Assembly (NCBI GenBank): GCA_021234535.1
Contig: CM037840.1
Span: 18,369,415 to 18,433,414, forward strand
Direction of reading: 5' to 3'
Length of the DNA: 64,000 nt
Source: Stichopus chloronotus
Taxonomy: Eukaryota > Echinodermata > Holothuroidea > Aspidochirotida > Stichopodidae
Of this stretch, positions 26,856 to 39,230 are shown in pieces. The number at the start of each line of letters is the position of its first letter. The first letter of the stretch is position 1. Below the pieces are notes generated by a model. It did not search any database and was not told where the DNA came from. It saw only the letters and a list, made by a program, of their open reading frames with translations. Both the position numbers and the translations under genes were made by a program.

Positions 26856-27149
26856 GAACAATACAGCCATCTTAAAGCGACAGGTGAAATGAACCGTATG
26901 TATCGTCAATGCGCATGTGATAACACAATGATAGTGCTGGATGAGCAATACAGCCATTTGAAAGCGACAGGTGAAATAAACAGCATATATCATCATTGCG
27001 CATTGTGACAACATGATGATAATGCCGAATGAACAATACAGCCATTTCAAAGCGGCAAGTGAACCTACTGTATCATCAACGTGCATTGTGATAACATAAT
27101 GAATGAAAAACACAGCCGACTGGTGCAATGAACACATTAAAGTGTGTTG

Positions 27150-27243
<94 letters not shown>

Positions 27244-27420
27244 TTTATCACAATTTGTTACAACGTAATTTGTGATAACAATGAATAGTACAACAATCTT
27301 AAAGCAAGATGTGAAATAAACAGTATCAATAACGGGTGAACTGAACTGTCAATGTGCATCGTGTAATATCATGATGTCTAATGAACAATGCAGTACCTTA
27401 AAGCGACTGCTGGAGTTCGA
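26856..27420. repeat. ~87-bp minisatellite interrupted by (CAT)n
   Basis: Units begin GAACAATACAGCCAT and continue with AAAGCGACAGGTGAAAT. Starts are seen at about 26856, 26943, 27031, 27110, 27284 and 27383, with growing divergence. Since 87 is 29 x 3, the minus strand stays open for 128 codons (26751-27137) as a by-product. The (CAT)n tract sits inside the fourth unit. Confidence 0.75.
27151..27243. repeat. (CAT)31 microsatellite
   Basis: An uninterrupted run of about 31 CAT triplets. The poly-His, poly-Ile and poly-Ser frames it opens are not genes. A long pure tract in an intron should be highly variable between individuals. Confidence 0.95.
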
Positions 27421-27749
27421 TTGATAACATTACAAAGAAACTGAGAAAAGGAGAAACTCATTTAGCAACCTTACCCATATGCTTGGTAAACAATTTCATG
27501 TTTCCTTACATTTATGCTTGCCAACGTGCACAGCAGAATTCCTATGAAAAATGAACGACCGATACGAAATAAAACTGAGGCAAGTGGATTAATCTGTGGT
27601 CGTCGTCTGACGTACGATAAACGTTGAGAACCAAAACCATTTGGTTCGAATGTGAGTAATTGTGAATCAATGTGGTCGAATTACCAGAAACTCACCATAC
27701 AGACCTCACCACGCAGACCATACCTTACAGGGAAAAAAGGTATTTGTTT

Positions 27750-28059
27750 TACAGAAATGGTCATACTTTGACAACCAATATTTATGGACACAGAATGACA
27801 GATTTTTGAACATAAAGAAGGATGGTGGCCTTCTTCTTTAAAAAAAATTCTTACAGACAGAAATTCAGTTATTTGTTGTTCAAGAATTATTTGTTCAACC
27901 AATTCACTTACTGCATCTTCTGCAACTCATCTTATGCATGGTGTTTCGAGGAGTTGAAACACATTCGTTAAGTGGTGAAACTGAATGGTTTAACAATGGA
28001 GAAACCTGTTTTGCTTGTATCGCACTTTGATGCTTTTGAGACACCCTATTTCCCTTTAA
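27750..28059. mobile_element. TTAA-type MITE, copy 2
   Basis: Homologous to 19854-20190 through the blocks GGACACAGAATGACAGATT, GAAATTCAGTTATTTGTTG and CTGAATGGTTTAACAATGG. It ends CCCTATTTCCCTTTAA, so the right TTAA border is intact. The left border is degraded. Confidence 0.7.
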
Positions 28060-31000
28060 ATCACCGAGAGAAAAAAAAAAAAGAAGAAAAAAAATTTCGT
28101 TGGCAAACGTTTTACTGAATTAGATACGATACCTAGATGATCTTAAAGGACCATTATAACTGTGCCGTTAATCTACCTTTCTAAGCAACTTAACCGGAAG
28201 ACCAAACTCTGCTCACAATCGGCCTGTAAGGTTAGCGAAGGCCACTTAGCTGTGAATAGCTACGCTCGTGTTAAGCGACACTGCATTCGCTACCCAGGCG
28301 AGAAGTATCCTTAGAACATACGTTGACAATCACATGCCCTGCAATGAGTGATTTTTAAGATCAGAAAGGCACGAGTAAATAAATCAGAATCAGTCTCTCA
28401 TACCTTGTTCTTCTTCTTTGCTGTCATAGTCTTTAAAAATGTCATTGTAGATGTACGCGCGATACTGGACCAGGCTAAGAACTATGAATAGTGGTACTTG
28501 GACCAGACTTAGGCCCAACACTATCGTTGTACTTGGACTAGGTTCAAAAGAAGTATGGTAGTTAACTATATTTTACACCCAATCGTAATTTTTGACTGAT
28601 CGTGGTACTTGGACCAGACCTGACACTCTAGTCGAAGTACCTTTTCGATAAGCAAAGAATTTATAGATGACTGGTCGTTTAACGGCAGTTTAAGTAATCA
28701 AACAAATTAGTCTCAATAACCAGTATAGGCCAACTCTATACATAAATAGGTATAGGCTATACGGGAGGACATGTACACCGAGCTGTTAGTTACTACGTGC
28801 TTTATATGTCGTCACTCGTCGTATGTGTATTATGTAACTTCCCCATGGTCGGACCGTCATTATAATCGCGTAGTTCAACACTGAGGTTATCGATGGCACT
28901 AAATAACGTTAGACGTTAAATACGTTAAATATTTCAAGGCACCAATTTAATTATTGATATTAGCATGGATTGACGAGCAGGATCAATCTCTTTAAAACAA
29001 AGTATTTGCAACAAAACTGACTTACGCAAGGACCAACCCAATCAAGTCAATAGCATTATATGAAATTGTGTGACCTCCAGGAACGTATTTACAATGTCTT
29101 CAGCCAAATTGCAACAGAAAATCAACGCAATGTGTAATGAAAAGAAAGGAAGGAGAAAAGAAGAACAAAAGTTATCGAGCTGGAACTAAATTGATACGTT
29201 CACGTCATCATTGTAATAAAGCTTTGAAGGCGATGCATTATTAAATATCCTCAACTTTTGGGACAGACATCGGTTATCAAACCGTGCTAAAGATTTTACT
29301 TGTGTCATAATTAGTGTCATCCTTAAACGATCACTGTGATTGGGTGTATTCATGATTATAAGAGGTCCTTGTTGATGCAGCCGATCAGGTCAGGCCTCCC
29401 AGCATACCTCTCGTCTTATTCTGCATGATTGAACCATAAGTAAGGGCCCTAAATCCATTCCTGGAAAATACGATTCATGGAATATCAAACTTTGTCGTGT
29501 ATTAAAAGCTATACCGTAATGTGATACAGAAAGGAAAATATTATCTCGGCTAACTCATTCTTTAGAATTGATTAATGAGACCAGGATAATGGGCTCCTGC
29601 CATTAGGCCTGTTTTGCGATAAGTCTGTGAGATTTATTCCCAAAGGTATATGCTGATCTCACCTCGTAAATGAATTGTCTGATACGACGCAAACATGACC
29701 TTTACCCCCATACTTTTGACACTTAACTTTCGTCAAGGAGGTTTAACGACGTTTTCCCATATTTTTGGTGACATTTTTCTCTTCAAACCCCAAGGGGTAC
29801 ATCAACAGGTATACCACATTGTTTATTGTTCCAAAGAACTGCTGCAAGTCCGCTGCTTTATGAATATTCAAATGTGACTTCGTTATATGTTTTATGCCAT
29901 GAAAGGACGTGTTAAAATGGTGACGTACTCATAGCGTAGAGGGGGGTCTATGAATTTTTTCTTCATTTTTTTGAAAATTTGGATTAAATTCTTGCCTATC
30001 GTGTAAAGATATGATTAATTGTAATGCCATGAATAGTTAGTTTACAGTTTAGTTTAGATAGCTCACACCGCAGGTGTTCTACAAGTATTTGTCAGTTTGT
30101 CAGCTTTTTGAAGACTATCAGCAACTTCTGTCGCCCAGGTATACTGGTTGTGCCGATACATCGGTGCATCATTTGTTGTATCAATGTTGTAATACTCAGC
30201 TGTCGACGACGTTACAAAAATGCCTTTTGCTTTTATGAGGGCTGTCAACCTGGCGGCTCACAGATGTGGTCGGGACTGCAAATCAGCAAACTTCTTAGAT
30301 TAAGTTGTTGATATATATAGTTCATACAATTATAACTTCTCAATGGTGAAACTTCTTTTTTTCCGCCAAAATTTGATCGTCTCTAGTCCAACTGTGACGA
30401 GACCAGTAAGCCTGCATCTCTTTCCATGCCAATACACAACTACTGTGATTGTTATCGGTCGTTATCATGAACAAAGCTTTCACCTAGTGGCAGAATGTGA
30501 TCATGACGCAATAATTACATAACAGCAACATGATGTGACTCATTGGTGTAAACATTGCAAACATTGCAAAAGAATTTCCTCTATGTTGAAACATGTAATT
30601 AAGTCATCATTCCTATTTGTTTACAAAGACTGGAAGCAAAGTGACATAGGGACATAATTAATACAGATAATTCAAACCTCTTTTTAGTTTTGAAAATTCA
30701 TGGGTAATGTTTAGGACCTATGTGCTCTGTTAAGAAAAAAAATAAGCTGGGGAAGCATGCATCCTATTAAATACTTAACTTTCGAAGCAAGCGTTGATAT
30801 GTACTGTTTTCTAACGTACATACCCTAACACACGCAAATTGTTACAGATTTGTCAGATCTAAGACCCAAGGTCTCTACATTAGTGAGCCTTACTTCACGT
30901 GTGATGATTCAGCCAGTGCTCACATAATATCATACATGACAAGCTTTCATCGCTTATTAGGTCTGTACGTTGGTGTTTGTGCATAAGTAGCTTTGTGGTT

Positions 31001-31993
31001 CACATGTATCTATCCATTTTGTTTTTCGTATTTTAGTTACATTATTTCCAGTAGAAGTCTGGTGACTAGGTTTAATTTTGTGTGTATTTGAATGTATAAT
31101 TTGTTTGTATTACTTATTTCTTATTGATATCCCTGTTTTTTGTATAATATTCTGTTTCTTATTTTCATGTATGTATTGACTCTCACACCTCTTAGGGGGT
31201 ATAAAGAGTAAAGAAAGAGTAAATCGAAGGAACAAACCCTAATGTTCTATCATGAGGAAAAAGGTTACTTTTGAGACATGATTTTAGCACATTATGGGAA
31301 TTCTGTTTGGACTAGGTGGATGATCGTTCAAAAATTGAATATTTATTTCTTAGAAGTATTAAACGCTACTGAATGTAATTGCTCACGTTGGCATACATGA
31401 ATTTTAATAGCGGAATCCAAGCGATAGCGAATGCAATCAAAGATGGCACATCACCAATGCACATGAGTGTGGCACAGACTGTTAGTATAGGCTATTGTTA
31501 CCTTCTACACAGTACATTCAATAGGATATTTATGCTCCCAGATCAAAACAAAGATGTCCTTTATTGAAGCATCATTGTGATTGGCCAACACATAATCTTC
31601 TTTTATGTACGAAGAATTGATTCATGCTAACATTCTGTGCCACTGTCATAGTGACGTCGTGGGTCTCCAAAACACGTAGAGCATATTAGAGGGCGCTCAT
31701 TTACTTTTGAAGTGGTAGTAGCAGGGTTTGCCTGAGTGTTGATAATTTCTCAGAAAATTGGATTAATTAGATGTGGTTTTGCTTAGTTAAAGAAAAGAGA
31801 ATTTACTCTCTTGTTTCGCTGTCAAAATATTTTGACGGATTATAGTCTGCGAATGGAAGATCATCATGCAATCATTTACCACAATGCAATGCAATGAAGG
31901 GTACTGAGATTTGTTAGAAGTTGTAGCACAAATGCGTTGACTCTTTACATTGAAACATTGAATTGCACAACGTCCCGACTTAAGGAACACAGG

Positions 31994-32180
31994 CCCTTTC
32001 ACACTAGCCACTAAACGCCGTGATCGCAAAGTTGAGATAATGCTATTACTTAGATCTATTCACATTGGCCGCGATGCGATCAAAATGGAGTTGAAAAAAG
32101 AAAATCAATCGCGTCTACTTTGAGATTTCTTCTCGATCGTTAATGATGCGTACATGTTGATAAAAATTATCTTTCCCTCC
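31994..32180. mobile_element. TTTCACACTAG element, copy 2 (partial)
   Basis: Begins CCCTTTCACACTAGCC and continues with TTCACATTGGCCGCGATGCG, then GGAGTTGAA, in the same order as copy 1 at 24756. The matching right inverted end was not found, so this copy is truncated or diverged on that side. Confidence 0.55.
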
Positions 32181-32488
32181 GGTTTTGACTGTTAGACAAC
32201 GGAATTCGAAGAAGAGACACACACGGTGAAACCGAGTGTTTTTCCTCACAAAGAGGGACTGCTGCTTTTACTTGGACTCATACTCAAATGGAATGCACCT
32301 CCTTTGACTATCCGTAGCGCCAACATGTCTCCAAGGACATTTGCGCTGAAATATGTCATCATACAGACCTATGGTGTTTCACCCATGGGATAGTCACCGG
32401 TAATGCATGATCAGATGCAAAATGTGAACAAAAACAGGCAACTAGGACTGTATTTGCCTACAAATACGCAGAATTGTAGTGCGAGCCG

Positions 32489-32658
32489 TACACTGTTAAA
32501 AATGTAAATTGTAAAAAGTAAATTTGCAGAAAATAAAATAAAGAAATACAAAGGGAATACAAAAATGTTCTGGTAATTAGTTTCCAGACAATTTCTGTAA
32601 TTCTTACTTATTTCTTTGTTTAATTTTCTGTAAATTTACAGACATTTTTTACAGTGTA
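32489..32658. mobile_element. CACTGT-ended MITE, copy 2
   Basis: TACACTGTTAAAAATGTAAA at the left and CATTTTTTACAGTGTA at the right are inverted repeats, with TA at both borders as a likely target duplication. 170 bp, with the same interior words as copy 1 at 14231 (GTTCTGGTAATTA, TTTCTGTAATTC). It is the cleaner of the two copies. Confidence 0.85.
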
Positions 32659-33896
32659 AGCAAGTCTTTGTTGTTGAGAGGGGGGGGGGGGAGGGGGTGG
32701 ATTTAAGCCAGTCTTCGTGGATCTACTCCTCATAGGAGTAGCGTTTTGGGGGAAAGGAGTGCCGTCTACTGTTGGCCCTTTCCCATTCCAATTTATCTGA
32801 TATCACGTTGGACGAAAAAAAAATCCATTGGATCTCTCTCATAGCATTGTAAAACTGCTGACGCTTATCGTTACTATATAGTCAAGACTGTACTGCTCTG
32901 AGTTGAAAAGAGTAGGCCTACTCTAGTACTGCTGCATATTTGTCACAACCGGCTCTCTGTTTCACCACTGAGATGGAACATGAGAACAGTACACGATTTT
33001 GTATAAGAACGTCATGTTGTACCCGCTAAAAAGCAGTGATCGCAGTGCACGATTCTGTAGCACCATATAAAACACAATGGCCCTGTATTGCATATCAATT
33101 TGGAAACAGCGATTGATACTCCATATAAACTCATTTGAAAAAGGCCGAACCACATTGCATGGCGTTTGCGGGAAATTTATCCGCAGGGCTCTCTCATCAC
33201 TTTAACTCCTTAAAGCGTTCTTGCAGTTGTGGCATTTGCTTTTCTTCAGTAGATTTTGATTTGAAGACGGCCATAGCTCGCACTTAATGATATTGTCAAT
33301 AGGTTGAGCGTGCATATTTGTATGAACTAACTTATGTTAACTTAGCGCAGGATAGGCGTTGTGAGCCCTGCAAGGCTCATCAAAAGAATTTAGCATTCGA
33401 CCGACAACGACAAGATCGTAGTGCGACGCACTACAATGATTACTGCGTTTGCTGCGTTTCATACCGACTTGCTTGCACCTCGAAATTTACATCTTCTCAA
33501 CGGGGAGACGATGCCAAATATTATCTACAAATGTATCACAACAGGATAATTATCCTGTAAACTGGTACTTACTTATCAGTGCGGGTACTTTCATTGTTAC
33601 GGTTACACCTCAATCTTTCGAAAGGCGCAAGCTTACGTCATTAATCAAGCACTGTTTCCTGACGCCGTCAAGATTGGTGGTTCACTGTATTTGCGGATTA
33701 CAACGTGAGCGGCATGAGATCGAAAAATCATGTTGTCACTTAGTGGGAATTCACTGAAAAGATCCAGGGCAAAGAAACTAAAATTGCATGTCTCAATGAA
33801 GACCATTACGTTTTTGGATGTTATAAACACAGTAGAGGAAATTAATGGAGAAAAATGGAGACTAAACAGAGAAATTTTTTTCTTTAATTGTTTCAG

Positions 33897-34100
33897 GTGC
33901 CTCGCAGTTTCTGATTGGTCTCCTTGAAGCTCTTCAGAGTTCATCTGAGCTCGTTATTGGGTTCTACTGTCACTCCATTTTACAGAAGTTTGGTCACGTG
34001 AATACTCTCTGCGTTGGTCTCTTATTGTACGCAATACGTTTTGCATGTTACGCCCTGATAGATAACCCCTATTGGATGATTCCAGTGGAGATTGCTCATG
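33897..34100 (+). CDS. MFSD6-like transporter exon: middle helices
   Basis: Acceptor AATTGTTTCAG. The first two bases complete a Gly codon begun at 25322, giving LGGASQFLIGLLEALQSSSE. It encodes about 67 further residues: the helix around SSELVIGFYCHSILQKFGHV, then NTLCVGLLLYAIRFACYALI, then the DNPYWMIPVEIAHG turn. SSE, the K-x-G-H-V loop and NP-x-W-x-x-P-x-E are landmarks of MFSD6 proteins. Ends one base into a Gly codon at a textbook GTAAGT donor. Confidence 0.92.
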
Positions 34101-36373
34101 GTAAGTGCATATCGTGCATCAGGCTGGCAGTCTATACTTTAACACTCGTAAAACTCTGTCCATTTTGAGTTTCACATGGTTGCTATAAAGTATTGGGTCT
34201 TGTTGGCCATAAGGACATTCAAGGATTACCACTTCATTAGTTCAAAAGAAATTGGCAAGCAAACCAGAAAGAGAAAAAAGAAACACACTTGGTACATTAC
34301 GTCATTCCTGTGAAGTAGATGGAAACCTTCGCACCATGTAGTTAATATGATTACTATTATTTTAGAACTTTATAAAGTGCCCTATCCAAAATATAAAATG
34401 GCCTAGGACGCTGTACAGCGAGGGATTAAGTAGTAGAATTAATGATGACCAAGGACAACCCTGTACGAGAAAAAAATCATTCATGATTCATCTAAGCAGT
34501 ATTGCAAGAAATATCCCCGGCATGGAACAAGATAGTAAGTAATAAGTAGTACTTGTTTCAAGTAGTAAATATTTATTAACTAAGTCATAGTATTAGACAT
34601 TACAAGTTTGAGACATCGAATGACTAATCGACGTATATGTTACTTTTAAATCCTTGCCGTAGGCAGGCAAGAAATGTAAGTGATGGTAATGGCCTGTCTG
34701 TGTGTGCATGTATGTAAGCCCTCGGTTTGTAAACACGGTATCTCAAGAAGGGAACGGTGCTCACACTGTCAATTTGGTGTGTTGGCAGTCAATTGTGACT
34801 AGATGATCCATATTGTTTTTCAAGAAGGTCAAAGGTCATTTGAGGTCACCAGAGCTTATAGTATGGAAACTTATCAAGGGAAATATCTCAGCAACCGAAC
34901 TCCAAACCCTTATCATTGATAGCAATAGATAAGAAGATGATATCTGCCACTGTTTATGGTGGTCAAAGGTCATATGAGGTCAATAGAGGACATAGTATGA
35001 AAACGTTGTAAACACGATATCTCAAAAAGTGAAATGTGATCTAACGTTAATCTTAGTGTGTTGGTAACCCATTGTAAGTACAGAATCCCTGATGTTTTTC
35101 GTGGAGGTCAAAAGTCATTTGAGGTCACCAGAACGTAAAGTAGGAAAAGCTATTAAGGGAGATATCTAAGCAACTAATTGTTGCTTGAACTTCACACTTT
35201 TTTCGTTGTTAGCACCTAATGAGTAGATGATGTCTGTCATGTTTTATGTAGGTCAATGGTCATGTGAGCTTAATAGAGGACATTGTGTGAAAACCTTGTA
35301 AATACTGTATCTCGACAAGTTAAGGTGCTTTGACTTGAGTTCAAAGTTGGTGTGTTGGAAGCCCACTGTGAGTACATGATTCGTATCGGTTTTCACTGAG
35401 GTCAAAGGTCATTTGAGGTCTCCAGAGCTCAAAGTTTGAAAACTTATTAAGGAAGATATCTCAGCAACTGAAGTGAGCTATAACTTCAAAGTGTCAACAT
35501 TGGGAGCACTTGATGAGTAGATGATGTCTGTCATTTGAATTGTCCCATGGGACACTCATCTTTGTAATGTGACATGAAAATGAATATAATAAGTTCTATC
35601 ATTCCAAAGATCTGTCCTGGATTCAGATGACTAGCACGTGATACCGTTTTACATGTCCTGAATGTGAGCATATGAAGGGGTAAATGTCATTCATATTAAG
35701 AAAATAATACAAATTTCTTCATATCAATCTAAAATGTAGATCTATGTTCAAAAACAGATATTGCTGCTGGATAGGTTTTGCTCTCATTTTCATCTAATTT
35801 CATAACAGCGTTCAGAGAATATCAAAAATGCCAGCAACTCCCTGTCACGATTTACCGAGTACAATTTTTTTGCTTTAGTAACAGTAAACATACCCTTAGG
35901 AGGGAAGAGCTACTCCAGATTGCTTTTATTGACTTGCACTATTTCAGATCTTTAACACAATTTGGTGTCAGGAACTCTCTATCCACTTGTGAATTACCTT
36001 GGTAAGAGATACCATCATGACCACAATTTTCATCAATGCTGAGTGAATGACATTACTCATTCATATCAGCATTTGGTAACATCAAACCCATTAGTGATAC
36101 AGAATGTGATTGTCACTCTTGCGTTTTGTTTTTAATTTTGATATGGTCCCTTCCCTTCTCCACTGGGTGCTTTTATTTGTGATTGTGTTTGTATGAAAAC
36201 AAGAGATATTGTCAATCAATCACAAAGTCATTTGACATTCTATTTTTTTGTCAATGTAGACTTTATATCTTCCGATTTCTTTGCAGACACTGATAACGTG
36301 ACAGGCAAAGAATTCTAGCAATATTGTTGCAAATCCTGATCGATTCAATGAGAAATGTCATTTTATTTTGCAG
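34101..36373 (+). other. intron of MFSD6-like gene, with DR-site array
   Basis: GTAAGT to TTTTGCAG. The central 0.9 kb is copy B of the nuclear-receptor-site array. No extra exon seen. Positions 35778-36005 are open for 75 codons without recognisable content. Confidence 0.75.
34643..35545 (+). repeat. nuclear-receptor-site array, copy B
   Basis: A leader (CTTTTAAATCCTTGCCGTAG, then GGCAGGCAAG) and a TG-rich stretch precede five units. Their DR1-type cores start at 34826, 34960, 35105, 35250 and 35399. Two unit types appear to alternate: one with GTAAACACGGTATCTCAAGA, the other with GGGAAATATCTCAGCAACCG, so the higher-order unit is about 285 bp. The best cores read AGGTCAAAGGTCA then TTTG then AGGTCA. 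Lies wholly in a transporter intron, in the same orientation as the gene. Confidence 0.85.
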
Positions 36374-36609
36374 GAGTTTCCTTCTTAATGACTTGGACTA
36401 CGTTAGTCTCCTACCTTGCTAGTGCTGTTTCCAGGGAGGGACTCGCAACAGCTCAAGGGGTTCTTGGGGCTGTCTACTTTGGCCTCGGTAACGGTCTGGG
36501 TTCTTTCTCGAGTGGCTTGCTCATAGACAAGTACGGGGCGGTGACAACATTCAGCTCTTTCTCGGTGGCTTGTGCCGTTACCTTGGTTGTGTTCTTCTTC
36601 ATACAACAG
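36374..36609 (+). CDS. MFSD6-like transporter exon: last helices
   Basis: Completes a Gly codon (HGVSFLMTWTTLVSYLASAV) after acceptor TTTTGCAG. It encodes the conserved stretch SREGLATAQGVLGAVYFGLG, then NGLGSFSSGLLIDKYGAVTT, then a final helix ending VVFFFIQQ. The A-Q-G-V-L-G and G-L-G-N-G-L-G motifs match the late helices of MFSD6-type transporters, where small residues pack the pore. Ends at phase 0 before GTAAGT. It is relatively GC-rich, as expected for exon sequence in an AT-rich genome. Confidence 0.93.
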
Positions 36610-38088
36610 GTAAGTAACTAGTTCTCGTTGGCAGGACATTGGAGTAACTTCAGTGCATGGTGCTCACGAAAAGTGGGACAGTGTAAAACGTTTCTGCTAC
36701 AGTCTCCGCGAGCCGATGGTGGCACTCCTTCTATAGTCTTCCGAAAATATTTACTGTCTACCGTCTTGTCGAAATTCTGGATTCGCCCCTGTATTAAAAG
36801 CATATTATAATTTTGTATCACTCTGTACCACACTCGTGCCCCATTAAAGGAAAACCGTTGTACAGCCTTCCAGATAGTCCTGATACCTCCAATATACTTT
36901 TTCAAACAATAAGACACCATTCGGTAGTACAATAAATTCACTAACAAGAAAATATGAAGTTGAATTTTTCATTTTATTCACTCGAAAGTCGCCATGTTGT
37001 TGCGAAATTATTTGATTCGTGACGTCATACGTCATACATTTCAAAAATGGCGATACGCTGTACAACAACCTCGGGAAGTTTGAAGTTATATTTGGAAAGA
37101 GGTAATCACGAAAATTAAAGCAATACCGTCGTGATTATTGTAAATAGACGTGCACTAAGTGTAGATTGAAATTGAAACACCCACTACGGTTTCTCCTTAA
37201 TATCGAAGGGTCCCATAGAAACACGTCACAGTCTCTTGACCCCTTTTGTAAGCATCTCTTGGTGCCTCTGACTAATAGTGAGCAAGAATAGGTTGGGTGC
37301 CCCCTGAGATAAGTGACGTGTATGAGTGATGCTGCGGAACAAAATAAGTTTTGAAAGCCACAAATGATATCTTTTTATCAGTAGTCTAATGAACTAATCA
37401 TGTTAAACATGAGCGGGTCGTCATATTCAGTTTGAGAATGTTGATATCCATGTTCACATAGTTCGAACTGATGGTGGATGACTTGTGGCTAAAATGCACT
37501 GTAGTTATGATAAGTGCCAAACCCACTGGGTGCCCCCTAAGGGTGGGACTTGGTATGCGAGCTTCATAGGATTTACGCCGCTCTGCTAGGACAACTGCAT
37601 GGTTTTAAAGAATGCAGAGGAAGAAGAAAAAAAAACAAAAAACAAAGAAACGCTTGTCACGAAATTCAGTGTACCCCACATGAATTACCAAGGCAGTTGT
37701 AGAGTGGGAGTGAAGATACGGAAAGCTATCTATATGGTATCACAAGGTTTACATTCATAGTAGAGGATAGGACTTCATATTGGCTGCATTTGCTATAGTG
37801 AGAGGAGAAACGTAAATATTGATTTCTGATTGTTTAATGTCTAACGTTTTCATAGTAAATGGATTTACTTCCAAATTTTCAAAAGTAGGTGTGTCCACAG
37901 ACAGGAATATGAAATATGGCCTCTCAGAAATACCGGTCACCGCAAAATGTGCTTAGGGGTTTGTATTATATACTAATTCTTAAAGAGGCCGGTAGGCAGT
38001 GGGGATTCAGGGTAAACTTTATTCGCAGTCACTGGGTTTATTTATTTTCGTTGCTATTTTTATTTTTCTGTCTTCTTCTTTAAACAAG
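36610..38088 (+). other. intron of MFSD6-like gene
   Basis: GTAAGT to an acceptor AACAAG preceded by a long T/C-rich tract (38040-38082). No repeats of note. An A-rich run sits near 37620-37650. Confidence 0.7.
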
Positions 38089-38499
38089 ATTTGCCCCAGT
38101 AATAAAACGGATGAAAAGAGTCCAACAGTCCGGGTCAAGGACGCATTGCACGTTAATGGAGAAGTGGAGACGATAGACAAACCAAGAGGACATACCTCAA
38201 TCACTGGACATTTAGCGTCGGACGCAGGTGCTGAAGTGGGAGAGACGAGTGTCTTTCTTCCGATGTCCGAGGATCACGTGGTTAACCATCACGTGACATT
38301 GGAGGACATCTCAAAGGGTACATCAGATACTGCATCGTTAGCTGATAGTGGCGTCGATTCGTTAAAACAAAAAATTAATAATAACGATAAGAATGGACCA
38401 TTTCCATCGATACCAATCATCCCAGGGTCTCCAAGGGTACCAGGTCCGAAGACCTGGCTGTATCTGCCTATTTTACAGAGTAAAACGACTGATGTTTAA
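38089..38499 (+). CDS. MFSD6-like transporter, C-terminal tail exon
   Basis: Phase-0 entry after AACAAG gives 136 codons and a TAA stop at 38497. The product is a hydrophilic cytoplasmic tail with no membrane segment. An acidic and Ser/Thr-rich part (DEKSPTVRVKDALHVNGEVE and on) is followed by a Pro-rich part (PSIPIIPGSPRVPGPK). The last residues are TTDV, which fits a class I PDZ ligand (Thr at -2, Val at 0). MFSD6 proteins commonly end in a long soluble tail after the last helix. Assignment to this gene rests on phase, strand and position, not on sequence similarity, which is low in such tails. Confidence 0.8.
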   Translation: MCPSNKTDEKSPTVRVKDALHVNGEVETIDKPRGHTSITGHLASDAGAEVGETSVFLPMSEDHVVNHHVTLEDISKGTSDTASLADSGVDSLKQKINNNDKNGPFPSIPIIPGSPRVPGPKTWLYLPILQSKTTDV

Positions 38500-39078
38500 C
38501 ACTTACACATGCATACCCATCCATCCATCCACCCACTCACGCACATGAAACATATACATATGACCATTCAAATGAAAAGATTCTGCATTTAATAACTTTA
38601 CTTGGGATTTTGAAGATTCTACTGTCGATAGTGATTCATGTAATTAGCACTGAATGCATTGAAGGAATCAAATTGTCAGGTCGCTTGTTTCTTGATTCAG
38701 GTACTCAATTAATCACCTCAGCAAAGTGCACGAGTTGACGCTGTAACGTTCCACAGCTGCATGGTTTACACGTGAAACAATGAACTATTAGTACATCTGC
38801 ATCAAGGATGTCATCGTAGCCTGTTACACCATCAGCCCTCCAACTTACGATATCTCGTTATGTGAAGATGTATCACATGTACATCCAAGGTCAAACATTG
38901 ATAGATAAAATGACCGAGGTCACCATCAGAAAGCAGAGACTGGGGGGATATCTCTAAATGGGTACTATGTCTATTTTATGTTGGGGCTGGAAAGTTCGTA
39001 AATACTCCATTTATCCTCCAGTGGCCTCGACCCTGTATGATACACCGCTTCTCCGCTACCGAGAGACAGCTTATGTTG

Positions 39079-39084
39079 AATAAA
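39079..39084 (+). other. possible polyadenylation signal (AATAAA)
   Basis: AATAAA lies about 580 nt after the transporter stop codon and is the first good match downstream on this strand. If used, the 3' UTR would be about 0.6 kb. No cleavage-site evidence is available. Confidence 0.35.
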
Positions 39085-39188
39085 CTGAAACCAGAGTGTT
39101 GTCAGGGATGACGTCAGGGATAACGTCATGATAAATTAGTTCTAAATTACAGAGAGCGGTGTCACGACACGAAATATACCACGACACG

Positions 39189-39230
39189 ATATATATATAT
39201 ATATATTGTTATATATATATATATAACAAT
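39189..39230. repeat. (AT)n tract with perfect palindrome
   Basis: An AT run is followed by ATTGTTATATAT ... ATATAACAAT, a perfect 26-bp palindrome at 39205-39230. CACGACACGA occurs twice just before it. Such tracts can extrude as cruciforms and are often unstable. No function is visible. Confidence 0.8.

Larger units (their letters stand above)
25323..33896 (+). other. 8.6-kb repeat-rich intron of MFSD6-like gene
   Basis: Starts GTAAAC and ends TTTCAG. It carries the 87-bp minisatellite with (CAT)n (26856-27420), the second TTAA-type MITE (27750-28059), the start of a TTTCACACTAG element (31994), the second CACTGT MITE (32489-32658) and a poly-G run (about 32681-32691). A 62-codon minus-strand open stretch lies at 30063-30248. 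Nothing in the intron looks like an extra transporter exon. Confidence 0.7.

Noticed and set aside
26751..27137. 128-codon minus-strand ORF
   Set aside because: It runs through 87-bp tandem units whose length is a multiple of 3; the open frame is a product of the repeat.
27103..27288. Poly-histidine ORF
   Set aside because: Translation of a pure (CAT)n microsatellite in an intron.
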